Shown: positions 1 through 7,083, counted from the first letter of the stretch. The stretch: 7,600 bases of DNA from Candidatus Omnitrophota bacterium (GCA_029557025.1 JAKPRU010000916.1:1-7600); one strand, 5' to 3'. A program made the numbers and translations. The notes: a model not told the origin generated them from the sequence alone.

Positions 1-495
1 TTTCCATTCTGCTCCCCCCATGTGCGCCATGATAAACGGCAACTGCGGAAAATCCGGTGCAATGCGAATCAATGCCTGCGCTTCGCCCGACAAAAAGCAG
101 TGTACGAGGATGGGGTTGTCGGATATTCGCGAATAGGCCTCGAAAATCTCGCGATACCAGCGACTGTCGCAACTCTCTGCACAGTACGTCGGATGAGTCT
201 TCAATCCCACAAACTGCGGATGATTCACATATTTGTTAATCTCTTCAATGGACTCGCGGACAAAATGCGGATTGATAACCACCTGGCCTGCCAGTTCGGG
301 ATGTGACTCAATCCTTTCGAATAATTCACGGTTGCCTTCAACCAAATCGGCCGTAATCGCTTTCGCGGATGACAGCCAGCACTGGTCGATCCCGGCTTCG
401 TGTACCATTGCCAGCAGCGCAGAAAAACTGTGGTCGGTCGAGGCGAACGGCCAATGGCCATAATGGGCATGGACGTCGATTCGTCGCATAGTCAT
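1..495 (-). CDS. Amidohydrolase (Amidohydro_2 / TIM-barrel metal-dependent hydrolase), 3' end outside window
   Basis: The first 165 residues of a metal-dependent hydrolase of the amidohydrolase-related (Amidohydro_2) family; the frame is still open at base 1. What the sequence shows: the D-V-H-A-H-Y-G start of the barrel (D7, H9, H11) is the classic HxH metal site, followed by G-L-K-T-H-P (K99), I-L-V-H-C (H132) and A-H-M-G-G (H158), which match the Lys/His ligand positions of the family. The terminal F-G-[ST]-D block would lie outside the window. Substrate cannot be deduced; relatives act on C-N, C-O or C-C bonds of small cytosolic molecules, including decarboxylations. No signal peptide. 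The ATG at 493-495 overlaps the stop of the upstream gene as ATGA, which suggests translational coupling; a second ATG two codons in (487-489) is an alternative start. The partner upstream is a related protein lacking the ligands. Confidence 0.88.
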   Translation of the reverse strand, partial: MTMRRIDVHAHYGHWPFASTDHSFSALLAMVHEAGIDQCWLSSAKAITADLVEGNRELFERIESHPELAGQVVINPHFVRESIEEINKYVNHPQFVGLKTHPTYCAESCDSRWYREIFEAYSRISDNPILVHCFLSGEAQALIRIAPDFPQLPFIMAHMGGAEWK

Positions 496-1226
496 AGGTT
501 TTCTCCCAGCAGGCGTAGCAGTGTACCGCCCAGAATCTGCGCCCGATCCTGTTCGGAGATCTGCGCGTGTTGCAGCACCATGAGACTTGCCCCCACATAG
601 TACATCGGCGCATTGGTGCCGAAACACAACCGATGCGCTCCGACTTCCTCAACCAGGGTTTCATAGAATCCCGTGTAATTCGCCGCGACCGCCATCAGGC
701 AGGTTTCGGGATACTGTCGAAGACCGGCCAAGTATTCCGTATAGATCCAGTATTGGCAACCGATCAGGAGTTTCGCGAAGGGATAATCGTGTGTGGCCGC
801 AAGGAATTCACTCAGGAATCCGGCGCCGCCTTGCGGAACAATCAGCGCCACGTTGCTCCGTGCCAGGGCTTCCCAAACCTCCATCAATGCCATACTGCTC
901 CAGGGATATCCGTGCAATTCGGGAAACAGACGGAACAGGCGAACCCCGGCCTTGGCGCATCGGTCCACCTCGAATGCACCGCTCTCAATATGACGCGGAT
1001 CGAGAGCCGCCACGGGCCGAAACCGGGGATTGTCTCGGATTTGCTTCAAAACCTCGTCATTGCCCCTGCGCGGGTCCATCCGCGCAGCCTGCTGAAAGTG
1101 AACACAGGCGATCTCCACACGGTGACGATCCATGATCCGCTGAAGGTCCTCCAGCGTCCCGGCGGATCGCCCCGAGGGGTCCGGGCCGTACATTGTACAT
1201 CCATCAACAATTCTCAAATGTTCCAT
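492..1226 (-). CDS. Amidohydrolase-fold protein lacking the metal ligands (probable pseudoenzyme)
   Basis: A 244-residue protein related to the Amidohydro_2 family. The fold signature is clearest at the C-terminus: R-L-C-F-G-T-N-A-P (199-207) then I-S-E-Q-D-R and I-L-G-G-x-x-L-R-L-L-G (223-241), the usual ending of this family. The catalytic positions are changed. The opening motif reads D-G-C-T-M-Y-G (8-14), with Cys10 and Met12 where the next gene has H9 and H11. The third-strand motif is G-V-R-L-F-R (94-99). The His of the I-L-V-H strand is replaced in A-L-I-V-P-Q-G-G (127-134), and the A-H-x-G strand is L-I-G-C-Q (154-158). The usual Asp of F-G-T-D is Asn205. It is also shorter than typical members (about 270-300). 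I infer a non-hydrolytic or metal-independent role, perhaps as partner of the coupled downstream amidohydrolase. The frame is intact, so it is not a decayed pseudogene. A GGGAG-type ribosome site lies at 1237-1242. Confidence 0.82.
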   Translation of the reverse strand: MEHLRIVDGCTMYGPDPSGRSAGTLEDLQRIMDRHRVEIACVHFQQAARMDPRRGNDEVLKQIRDNPRFRPVAALDPRHIESGAFEVDRCAKAGVRLFRLFPELHGYPWSSMALMEVWEALARSNVALIVPQGGAGFLSEFLAATHDYPFAKLLIGCQYWIYTEYLAGLRQYPETCLMAVAANYTGFYETLVEEVGAHRLCFGTNAPMYYVGASLMVLQHAQISEQDRAQILGGTLLRLLGENL

Positions 1227-1257
1227 CGGTATCCATTCTCCCGCTCGCTAACAAATA

Positions 1258-4128
1258 CTATGGAGCGTAAAACCGCTCAACGGCACCATTGGAAAAATGA
1301 AGTTCCAGACAAGCCCGGAATTCCTTCGGCGGCTGACCCGGAAAGATATTGTGGGCATAAAGAAAGAGCCGCTGGCTCCGGCGAAACCGGAAATTCAGAT
1401 CCACCCCATACGTGTCCATCCGACGTCCCAAGTCATCAAACACCGCTATCTTATTCTTCTGGCCGCTTTTCGTGGTCCAAACCACACTTGCGGGATCGTT
1501 CGTCTCCGTATCCTGTCTGCGGATAGTGACGGATTCCAGTTCCACATTCTGCCAGGGTCTCAAATAGATTACCCATTCCAGGTCTTTCTTCCCGTCCGGC
1601 GTCCAGTCTTTCTCGCCCACCATGTCATACCATACCCCCAAAAATACCGCATATTCCGGCCGGGGAGACATCGGACGAAACAGAAGGTATCCAAGCACGG
1701 CAAGGATGGCCGTGGCAAACACAGTGCAGAAAAAGATCACGGATCTCCGGGCGCAACGTCCGATCCAGTCGCGTATGGTGTGAACAACCGGCGAATCAAG
1801 CCAATTCTGCCACAGCCTCTTTCCACTGACACAATCAAAGATGAAGAAAAAAAACAGAAGAAACGCCAGTGTACTGACGATCTGTCCTGCCCAATCGATC
1901 CATTCTTTCCGGTACCGGATATCCAGGGTCCCATCGCGTACACGCACACCGATGAATTTGCCGAGTTCGGGATGGTCCGGCGAGGTCTCGGCATCAACGA
2001 GCGAAACCGGTTCCCCGTCCAGAAAAACTTTCCATTTACGGTAACGAGAGATACCGATCCACAGCGTGGTTTCCCCATTTGTTCCGCTGATACTCAGGCG
2101 CAGATGGTGGGGCCTGTCGTCAAGAATGGATACCGTCCCTTCTCCATCAAGACGCCAACTCTCGCCGTTCCACTTTTCCCATTCGTACACCTCAATAATT
2201 CCGAACTTCTTCAGAAGAACTGTATCCGCCAGTTTCCGAATATCCCCCGCCTCCGGGCTTGGTTGAACGAACAGATACTTGATATTGGCCAGTTGCAACA
2301 GATCCTCGTTGATTTGGTACGGCCTGCTGTTGAGAAGAACGGTGGGCATATAGTACGAGCCGACAACTCCACAGGGCGAATAACAGACCAGTGAACTCAT
2401 CCGCCAGGGGTCTGTAACATAGATTCGAAATGGAACCAGGGAGCAGGCAAACGATCCATGATCCGGTAGGGCGTTTTCTTTCTTAAGGATATAGGCCAGG
2501 GCTGCCCGGTAGTCATTCCAGTGCGGCGGTTCATCCGGTACGTTGTCGAATCGTTCTTTCTGGGGCAGCGTTCCCCATCGGTATACCGAGTTCAGGATAC
2601 TCGTGGCGGAGATGACAAGTGGGAGCGCCAGCAACACACATAGAGTAAGTGTCAACGTATCTCGCGCCAGATCCAGCCAAATCGGACGCGACGTCGGTTC
2701 TTCTTCCCGGCGCATCCACTGCACACAGGAAGCGTATCTCTGCACAATTGCCGGTCCGAATGTCTTCCCCAACATATCACTTGCCAGGATAAATCCCGCC
2801 AGCTTCGCCACAAACAAGAGACGAATCACCTGCATGTGATGAAGAAAACTGTTCCAATCCGGTCGCTGCACGGCTGACCGTAGAAACTCCGAACACATCA
2901 GCAGATCCACAATGGCAAACAGGGCAAGCGACCGAATAAACAGCTTTCGTTGAAACAATCCCCAGATAATTCCGACAACCGCCAATACATTCAAGAATGG
3001 GAAAGACGAGGCAAACAACGAAGCCTCCAGGATCTCCCGCCCCAATTCGATATTGGCCACACCCCAGAATCCGTACGCGGTAATCCACTGCTTACTGAGA
3101 GAGAACGGTCCCCACCACCAGAACGCCAACGCAAATCCCAGCGCGGCCCACCCGATAGCGCGAGGTAAACCATGCCCCGACCCTTCGTGATCTACCCCAA
3201 AGATATAGAAAACCGCCAAGGCGACCAAAATCCATCCCACAAGCAAAGCAAGGCAAAACGGATGCAAAAGAATCGCCCCGCAACTCGCCAGGACCAATAC
3301 GATCCACGTCCATTTCGTCGTATCCCCCTCCACCAGCGCCGCAAAGTATTGCATGGCCAGGAACGCCAACGCCACACCCAACGCGATGGCCCCCATCCCG
3401 ACATAATGAAACTGAACCATCCCAAAATCGACTTTTCCCTGGCGGTCGAGGCAGTCTAAAGCGAGGAACAACAGCACAAAAAACGCGCCTGCAATCCCGC
3501 TTTCAGATCGTGCCACACGATAGAAACACCACGCGAAGGCCAGGTACATGATCACTGTCAGCAGATTGTAAGAGCGCTCCTCACTGAAAAGTCCCAGTGT
3601 CACGAGGCGCAACAGGCAATACAGCAGGCTTTCCCCGGCAGGATACAGTTCATTCAGCGGAATCCCCGCTCCGATGGCGGAACTCCAGCCCGCAAGTCGC
3701 CCGTGAGGAATCAGGTCGCGCTCGGTAAGCACACAGCGAGCAAAATGAAGAATATGATCGACCGATGAAAGCAACCCGCCGGTGATGGCATCCCAAAACA
3801 CGTAAATAATGTAAGCAAGAAAGAGAACGAAAATACTCGTATCCAACACCCGGGCAGACGGAAATTCGGGCCAACGCCTCACAATGAGGCGAAGACCTTC
3901 CATGGCGATCAAAATGAAGAGAACCGCCAGAACCGCCCGATTCAGATACTCATAGGCGGTAGAATCGAATCCCCAGAGGTTTTCATTGTAATAGGACAAT
4001 TTGGAGAAGACGACTTGGAAGAAAAGCAGCAGCGCAAACCGCAAGCCCGAGCGAACCCACCGGGTTGCTTCCCCGGCAGTTTTCGGCGAGGATGATTGCG
4101 AATTTCCACCTTCCGGAGTATCACTCAT
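1258..4128 (-). CDS. Large polytopic membrane protein, GT-C glycosyltransferase / YfhO-like
   Basis: A 956-residue integral membrane protein resembling the GT-C/YfhO superfamily of polyprenyl-phosphate-sugar-dependent glycosyltransferases. Visible layout: a polar cytosolic N-terminus (1-30); roughly a dozen hydrophobic segments between 30 and 510; a long extracytoplasmic region (about 512-745); a transmembrane helix (about 747-766); a basic loop; another helix (about 796-817); and a C-terminal extracytoplasmic domain rich in beta-type sequence (about 825-956). Asp124-His125 in the first long outside loop sits where GT-C enzymes place their catalytic acidic residue, and P-L-N-E-L-Y-P (156-162) resembles the family's second outer-loop motif. 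The region 600-740 (N-I-K-Y-L-F-V, then W-K-V-F-L-D-G) resembles the C-terminal part of YfhO-type proteins. Donor and acceptor are unknown; a role in surface polysaccharide or lipid glycosylation is inferred from family only. It starts 27 bp after the EamA gene, preceded by GGGAGAGG. Confidence 0.8.
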   Translation of the reverse strand: MSDTPEGGNSQSSSPKTAGEATRWVRSGLRFALLLFFQVVFSKLSYYNENLWGFDSTAYEYLNRAVLAVLFILIAMEGLRLIVRRWPEFPSARVLDTSIFVLFLAYIIYVFWDAITGGLLSSVDHILHFARCVLTERDLIPHGRLAGWSSAIGAGIPLNELYPAGESLLYCLLRLVTLGLFSEERSYNLLTVIMYLAFAWCFYRVARSESGIAGAFFVLLFLALDCLDRQGKVDFGMVQFHYVGMGAIALGVALAFLAMQYFAALVEGDTTKWTWIVLVLASCGAILLHPFCLALLVGWILVALAVFYIFGVDHEGSGHGLPRAIGWAALGFALAFWWWGPFSLSKQWITAYGFWGVANIELGREILEASLFASSFPFLNVLAVVGIIWGLFQRKLFIRSLALFAIVDLLMCSEFLRSAVQRPDWNSFLHHMQVIRLLFVAKLAGFILASDMLGKTFGPAIVQRYASCVQWMRREEEPTSRPIWLDLARDTLTLTLCVLLALPLVISATSILNSVYRWGTLPQKERFDNVPDEPPHWNDYRAALAYILKKENALPDHGSFACSLVPFRIYVTDPWRMSSLVCYSPCGVVGSYYMPTVLLNSRPYQINEDLLQLANIKYLFVQPSPEAGDIRKLADTVLLKKFGIIEVYEWEKWNGESWRLDGEGTVSILDDRPHHLRLSISGTNGETTLWIGISRYRKWKVFLDGEPVSLVDAETSPDHPELGKFIGVRVRDGTLDIRYRKEWIDWAGQIVSTLAFLLFFFFIFDCVSGKRLWQNWLDSPVVHTIRDWIGRCARRSVIFFCTVFATAILAVLGYLLFRPMSPRPEYAVFLGVWYDMVGEKDWTPDGKKDLEWVIYLRPWQNVELESVTIRRQDTETNDPASVVWTTKSGQKNKIAVFDDLGRRMDTYGVDLNFRFRRSQRLFLYAHNIFPGQPPKEFRACLELHFSNGAVERFYAP

Positions 4129-4155
4129 GCGGCCTCTCCCGGAATCGGCATCGAA

Positions 4156-5064
4156 TCAGGCAGACCGGTCCGCCACGAGGGCCAGGTACAGTCCGACCAG
4201 GATCATGCCTGCTGCAAGAAACAACGGCAACCCCGGACGTTCCCCCAGAAAAAGAGCGGCGAAGAACACACCGAACAGTGTCTGAAGGAAAATACTGCAT
4301 CCGGCAGCCCCGGCGGAGACATACCGCAACAGGATGTACCACAAAACCATCGGGATCGACAGGCAGGGGATGGCCAGGTAAAGAATCCCCAGCCAGGTCC
4401 CCCGCGAGTAGGTCCAGGGGGGCGACTCAACCAGTTCCCTTCCCGACCAGAACAGGAGCGGAACACAGGAGGCCAAGGCCACCGTCACAAACAGGGTCAA
4501 AGGCGGACACCGCACAGTAATAGATTTCGCCCGCACGGTATACAGGGCATAAAAGAACGCCGCCAGAAGGATCAGAATATCCCCCTTGAATGTCCCGCCG
4601 GACAGCAGGGAGACCCGAATCAGGTCTTTCCACAATACGACACAGGCGCCCAGCAGACAAAAAACAAATCCGAAAATCTTCCGCTGCGTGATCCGCTCCC
4701 GATAAAAAATCGCCCCCAGGATGATACATTGCGCCGCCTCTGTTGCGATCAACACAGCCACATTGGAGGCGGTGGTCCGTTGTGTCCCGATATACTCGAT
4801 GGGAATCGCCAGGCCGTTCGCCAGAAAGCCCAGTATACAGGCATCGCAAAAGTCCCGTCCCCTGGGAAACGGAATCCGAAACCACAGCACAAACGGCAGA
4901 ACCGACAGCCCCGCAATGAGCATTCGGATAAAGGCCAAGGACCCCGGCCCGATGTTTCCTGAAAGCAGGTACTTATTCGTTGCGAATGTCGATCCCCATA
5001 ACAGGTTGACCAACACCAGCAACAGCAGGAATCGAACGGATTCTCGATCTTTCACCGTGGTCAT
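4156..5064 (-). CDS. EamA-family (DMT superfamily) permease
   Basis: A 302-residue inner-membrane transporter made of two EamA repeats (about 12-145 and 162-297), each with about five hydrophobic helices, for ten in total. Family marks are N-L-L-W-G-S-T-F (20-27) in helix 1, the R-E-R-I-T (122-126) segment followed by a G-F-V-F-C-L-L-G-A helix ending repeat 1, and the equivalent L-G-E-R-P-G (273-278) before the last helix. Length is normal for the family. Members export or import metabolites such as amino acids, sugars or nucleotide-related compounds; the substrate cannot be read from sequence. The ATG at 5062-5064 overlaps the stop of the HAD phosphatase gene (ATGA), with GGGAG inside the end of that gene as ribosome site, so the two are probably translationally coupled. 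Confidence 0.93.
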   Translation of the reverse strand: MTTVKDRESVRFLLLLVLVNLLWGSTFATNKYLLSGNIGPGSLAFIRMLIAGLSVLPFVLWFRIPFPRGRDFCDACILGFLANGLAIPIEYIGTQRTTASNVAVLIATEAAQCIILGAIFYRERITQRKIFGFVFCLLGACVVLWKDLIRVSLLSGGTFKGDILILLAAFFYALYTVRAKSITVRCPPLTLFVTVALASCVPLLFWSGRELVESPPWTYSRGTWLGILYLAIPCLSIPMVLWYILLRYVSAGAAGCSIFLQTLFGVFFAALFLGERPGLPLFLAAGMILVGLYLALVADRSA

Positions 5065-5786
5065 GTCACTCCCGCAGGCAGAAGATCGAGAACAGGTAAC
5101 AAAGTGCGCACCGTAAGTTCGGGGTAGGGCTGGAACGGCGGTTCGGGATATTGTGCGTCACGTTGCACCCAGACCGCACGCATCCCGCATCGCAACGCAC
5201 CGAAAATATCCCGGCTGTAATTATCCCCTACCATGAGAGCGTTTTCCGGGCGGCAATTCGCCGCCTCCAGCGCTTTCCGAAAAATGACCGCAGACGGTTT
5301 CGAGGCTCCCACCGCCTGGGCAATCAGCGCCGCATCCACATACCTGTTCAAGCCGGTCTTCTCAATCTTGGCCTCCTGGATATCGCACGTTCCGTTAGTA
5401 ACCAGAATCACCGGCACAACCTCCCGCGCCGCTTGCAGAAAGGGAATCACGTCGGGATAAAGATGATAGGTCTTCAGGCGATGCTCCCAGTATCGATCCG
5501 AAGCGAACCTTCCGAGTTTCTCCCATTGGAGGCATCCCATACGGCGCAGCGATTCTCTCCAGACCTCCAGGCGAATCCCCGCGGCTGTGGCATCGGGACG
5601 CATATTCTCATCCAGAACAGCCCAGATATCATTGGAAAGCCGCCAATAGACATCTTCCAGATCGTCGTGCGGAATCGTGGAATCGATCGCAGAAAGTGCC
5701 GCAAAGGCTTGCTCCCAAGCCTCTGCGGCGCTGGAACGGTCGTCCGCAAGGGTCTGATCGAGGTCAATCAACAGAGCCTGAATCAA
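5061..5786 (-). CDS. HAD-superfamily phosphatase (subclass I, YjjG / NANP-like)
   Basis: A 241-residue cytosolic HAD hydrolase expected to remove phosphate from a small metabolite. All four motifs are present: motif I D-L-D-Q-T (nucleophile D8, general acid D10), motif II V-T-N-G-T (T130), motif III K163 in G-A-S-K-P, and motif IV V-G-D-N-Y-x-x-D (D188, D193). The helical cap inserted between motifs I and II (about 18-100) marks subclass I, like 5'-nucleotidase YjjG and N-acylneuraminate-9-phosphatase; sequence alone does not choose the substrate. The start codon is TTG (5784-5786): Asp8 lies only eight codons from it, no ATG lies close by in frame, and a strong ribosome site sits 6 nt upstream. 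The gene follows the dismutase by 27 bp and overlaps the permease by ATGA, suggesting a phosphatase-exporter pair. Confidence 0.92.
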   Translation of the reverse strand: MIQALLIDLDQTLADDRSSAAEAWEQAFAALSAIDSTIPHDDLEDVYWRLSNDIWAVLDENMRPDATAAGIRLEVWRESLRRMGCLQWEKLGRFASDRYWEHRLKTYHLYPDVIPFLQAAREVVPVILVTNGTCDIQEAKIEKTGLNRYVDAALIAQAVGASKPSAVIFRKALEAANCRPENALMVGDNYSRDIFGALRCGMRAVWVQRDAQYPEPPFQPYPELTVRTLLPVLDLLPAGVT

Positions 5787-5792
5787 GGAACA

Positions 5793-5798
5793 CCCTCC
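5793..5798 (-). promoter_or_regulatory. Ribosome binding site that fixes the TTG start of the HAD gene
   Basis: On the minus strand a G-rich GGAGGG stands 6 nt before the TTG at 5784-5786. This near-consensus Shine-Dalgarno compensates for the weak start codon and decides the start, since the protein's motif I begins almost at once. Confidence 0.75.
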
Positions 5799-5813
5799 CC
5801 CCGGCTGCCGACT

Positions 5814-6296
5814 CTATTTCTTTTCCGGTCCAAAATAGACGTCGTGAAATTCGCGCAACAGGGTTCTCAACTGCTCCACATTGGCGAGATCGACGGTCTG
5901 TTTCGCCTTCATGGCAGAAACCATCATTTTGTGTAGAAGAACCAATTTCTTCGTGTAATCCTGATACGCCTTTGCGTCACTCTCTTCCGCCGGTTTGACG
6001 CGCTGGGTCATGAAGTAATAGGTGACAATATCGGTGAGTTCGTCCGCGTGCTGATCTTTGTTGCTCACCCACCGCACAATCTGATTCATCTGGGCGGAAC
6101 CTTCCTTGGAAAGAGCGGTGATCTGCTGCATGGACTTTTCGATCGTTGCGATGTGTTCCTCGATCATCTTGAACCGCATCTCATCGTCGTATATCCCGCA
6201 GGGGATCTGACAATGGGAGAAGATTTTCACGGCCCCGACTGTGGACAACAGAAGAAAGGCTGCAACCACCAACAGGCTTTTCGACGAATTCGTCAT
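5814..6296 (-). CDS. sodN: Nickel superoxide dismutase with an N-terminal export signal
   Basis: A 160-residue protein of the Ni-SOD family, which converts superoxide to oxygen and hydrogen peroxide. The nickel hook is H28-C29-Q-I-P-C33-G-I-Y36. In Ni-SODs the mature protein begins with this His, whose amine and imidazole, together with the two Cys, bind Ni; Tyr9 of the hook is also kept, while Asp3 of the Streptomyces enzyme is Gln here. Residues 38-160 are charged and helical, matching the four-helix bundle, with Y-Y-F-M-x-x-R-V-K-P aligning with the family's S-D-Y-F-K-P block. Mature length would be 133 residues (117 in Streptomyces). Oddity: residues 1-27 are not the usual short propeptide but look like a Sec signal peptide (Lys6, hydrophobic 8-23, cleavage after I-F-S), so signal peptidase I could itself free His28. 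No sodX maturation protease lies nearby. I infer a periplasmic or extracytoplasmic enzyme. Confidence 0.9.
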   Translation of the reverse strand: MTNSSKSLLVVAAFLLLSTVGAVKIFSHCQIPCGIYDDEMRFKMIEEHIATIEKSMQQITALSKEGSAQMNQIVRWVSNKDQHADELTDIVTYYFMTQRVKPAEESDAKAYQDYTKKLVLLHKMMVSAMKAKQTVDLANVEQLRTLLREFHDVYFGPEKK

Positions 6297-6301
6297 GGGA
6301 A

Positions 6302-6308
6302 CACCTCC
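6302..6308 (-). promoter_or_regulatory. Strong ribosome binding site of sodN
   Basis: Minus-strand GGAGGTG lies 5 nt before the ATG at 6294-6296. It is the most complete Shine-Dalgarno in the window and supports this start, hence the complete signal peptide. Confidence 0.75.
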
Positions 6309-6327
6309 GCTAGGAATGGATTAACGC

Positions 6328-6350
6328 GGATGAATGCGATGCGCTCATCC
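6328..6350 (-). repeat. Inverted repeat in the sodN leader
   Basis: GGATGA (6328-6333) and TCATCC (6345-6350) are perfect inverted arms around an 11-nt loop, about 32 nt upstream of the sodN start codon. It may be an operator half-site pair or RNA hairpin, or chance. Confidence 0.3.
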
Positions 6351-6435
6351 TCTGGTTTGAGAAAGGTTACGAAAGAGAACGGGTGACCTCAAGGAACAAT
6401 CCACACTGAACGGCAGGGCAAATCGCCCGGAATAA

Positions 6436-6993
6436 TCAGTTGCATTTCCGAGTAGCGAGGTTGCCGCCCGGCACACCCTTTCCTCGAATACTGACTGAGA
6501 TAATGCTCCCGGGACTGCGGATTCCGTTGCTGGCATCGTAGTAGACCCATGTACCGAAACTGCCCGGTCCCTCGCCGAAAACGAGGTAGCCGCTTCCGTT
6601 CCGAACCCAGGTCTCATACAGATGTGGGTTTTCCATCGCCAGCGAGGCCGGTTCCCGGATGTGCGTGCTGTGATACATTCCCTGGTGGTTCTTGAAATAC
6701 TCCAGTTCGTCGCGCCCCTCCATGAACGGGTCCGTCAGAGGCCCGCTTAAGTATCCCAGGTTGATATAGGGACAATGTTCTTCCTTGCCGTCGTAATGCC
6801 CCGGAATATCATTGTTGTCCATGAGATACTGTTGCTGCACGTTGAGATACGTTCGCATCTCACTCTGCGAATGAGCCACCTTCGCCCGAATCTGCGCATT
6901 CATAAAATTGGGTACGGCAATTGCCGCCAGAATCCCGATAATGGCCACGACTATCAGCAGTTCGATCAAGGTAAACGCGGTATGTCGTATCAT
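6436..6993 (-). CDS. Type IV pilin-like / GspG-like pseudopilin (prepilin N-terminal methylation domain)
   Basis: A 185-residue class III signal-peptide protein. The N-terminus is a short basic leader M-I-R-H-T-A, then F7-T-L-I-E11 and an uninterrupted hydrophobic helix to about residue 30 ending A-V-P-N-F. Prepilin peptidase should cut between A6 and F7 and methylate F7; E11 is the conserved Glu5 used in filament assembly. The -1 residue is Ala instead of the usual Gly, tolerated in some pilins. The globular part has P-L-T-D-P-F (85-90) and ends with Y-D-A-S-N-G-I-R-S-x-G-S-I, resembling the D-P-T-N-G-x-x-S-x-G-D-I tail of GspG-like pseudopilins abundant in planctomycete- and Sumerlaeota-like genomes. 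No secretion or pilus assembly genes are adjacent, so it is an orphan. I prefer the ATG at 6991-6993, 8 nt from AAGGAG (7002-7007); a GTG directly before it (6994-6996) would add one residue. Confidence 0.9.
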   Translation of the reverse strand: MIRHTAFTLIELLIVVAIIGILAAIAVPNFMNAQIRAKVAHSQSEMRTYLNVQQQYLMDNNDIPGHYDGKEEHCPYINLGYLSGPLTDPFMEGRDELEYFKNHQGMYHSTHIREPASLAMENPHLYETWVRNGSGYLVFGEGPGSFGTWVYYDASNGIRSPGSIISVSIRGKGVPGGNLATRKCN

Positions 6994-7055
6994 CACGGGT
7001 TCTCCTTATGATCAATCCTGTCCCTACACCAATCGAACAGCGCAACCACAAAATT

Positions 7056-7083
7056 ATTATAGCACTCAAACGATCCAAGTAAA
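7056..7083 (-). promoter_or_regulatory. Sigma70-type promoter with extended -10 for the pseudopilin gene
   Basis: On the minus strand, a perfect TATAAT (7056-7061) is preceded by TGC (7062-7064), giving the extended -10 TGnTATAAT. A -35-like TTTACT (7078-7083; four of six consensus bases) stands 16 nt upstream. Transcription would start near 7049, leaving a leader of about 55 nt before the pilin ATG. This is the best promoter-like sequence I find in the window. Confidence 0.62.

Larger units (their letters stand above)
6297..6435 (-). other. Pilin-sodN intergenic spacer
   Basis: This 139-bp gap is the widest break inside the otherwise packed left-hand block. Just after the pilin stop there is a 4-bp GC stem (GGGC at 6416-6419, GCCC at 6425-6428) without a following T-run, too weak to call a terminator. 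An inverted repeat (6328-6350) lies in the leader near the ribosome site. A possible but poor promoter on the minus strand is TTGAGG, 17 nt, TAACCT (about 6366-6394). sodN could therefore have its own promoter or be read through from the pilin; the sequence does not decide. Confidence 0.4.

Noticed and set aside
492..1226. Reading the ligand-free amidohydrolase as a decayed pseudogene
   Set aside because: The frame is intact for 244 codons, the conserved C-terminal fold block is kept, and the gene has a ribosome site and an overlap with its partner.
567..1526. Long plus-strand open frame (319 codons), with others at 587-1135 and 4096-4962
   Set aside because: Antisense to well-supported minus-strand genes; the products are rich in Arg, Pro, His and Gln with no domain or motif, typical of shadow frames.
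1838..1866. A-rich run on the plus strand resembling a low-complexity repeat or terminator tail
   Set aside because: It encodes the Leu/Phe-rich transmembrane helix near residues 755-765 of the large membrane protein, so codon content explains it.
1297..2394. Plus-strand open frame of 365 codons
   Set aside because: Lies fully inside the GT-C/YfhO-like gene on the other strand and has no recognisable motif or ribosome site context.
6366..6394. Possible separate promoter for sodN
   Set aside because: The -10 candidate matches only three of six consensus positions; noted in the spacer entry but not called as a promoter.
6416..6428. Possible intrinsic terminator after the pilin gene
   Set aside because: Only a 4-bp stem, and no T-run follows on either strand.
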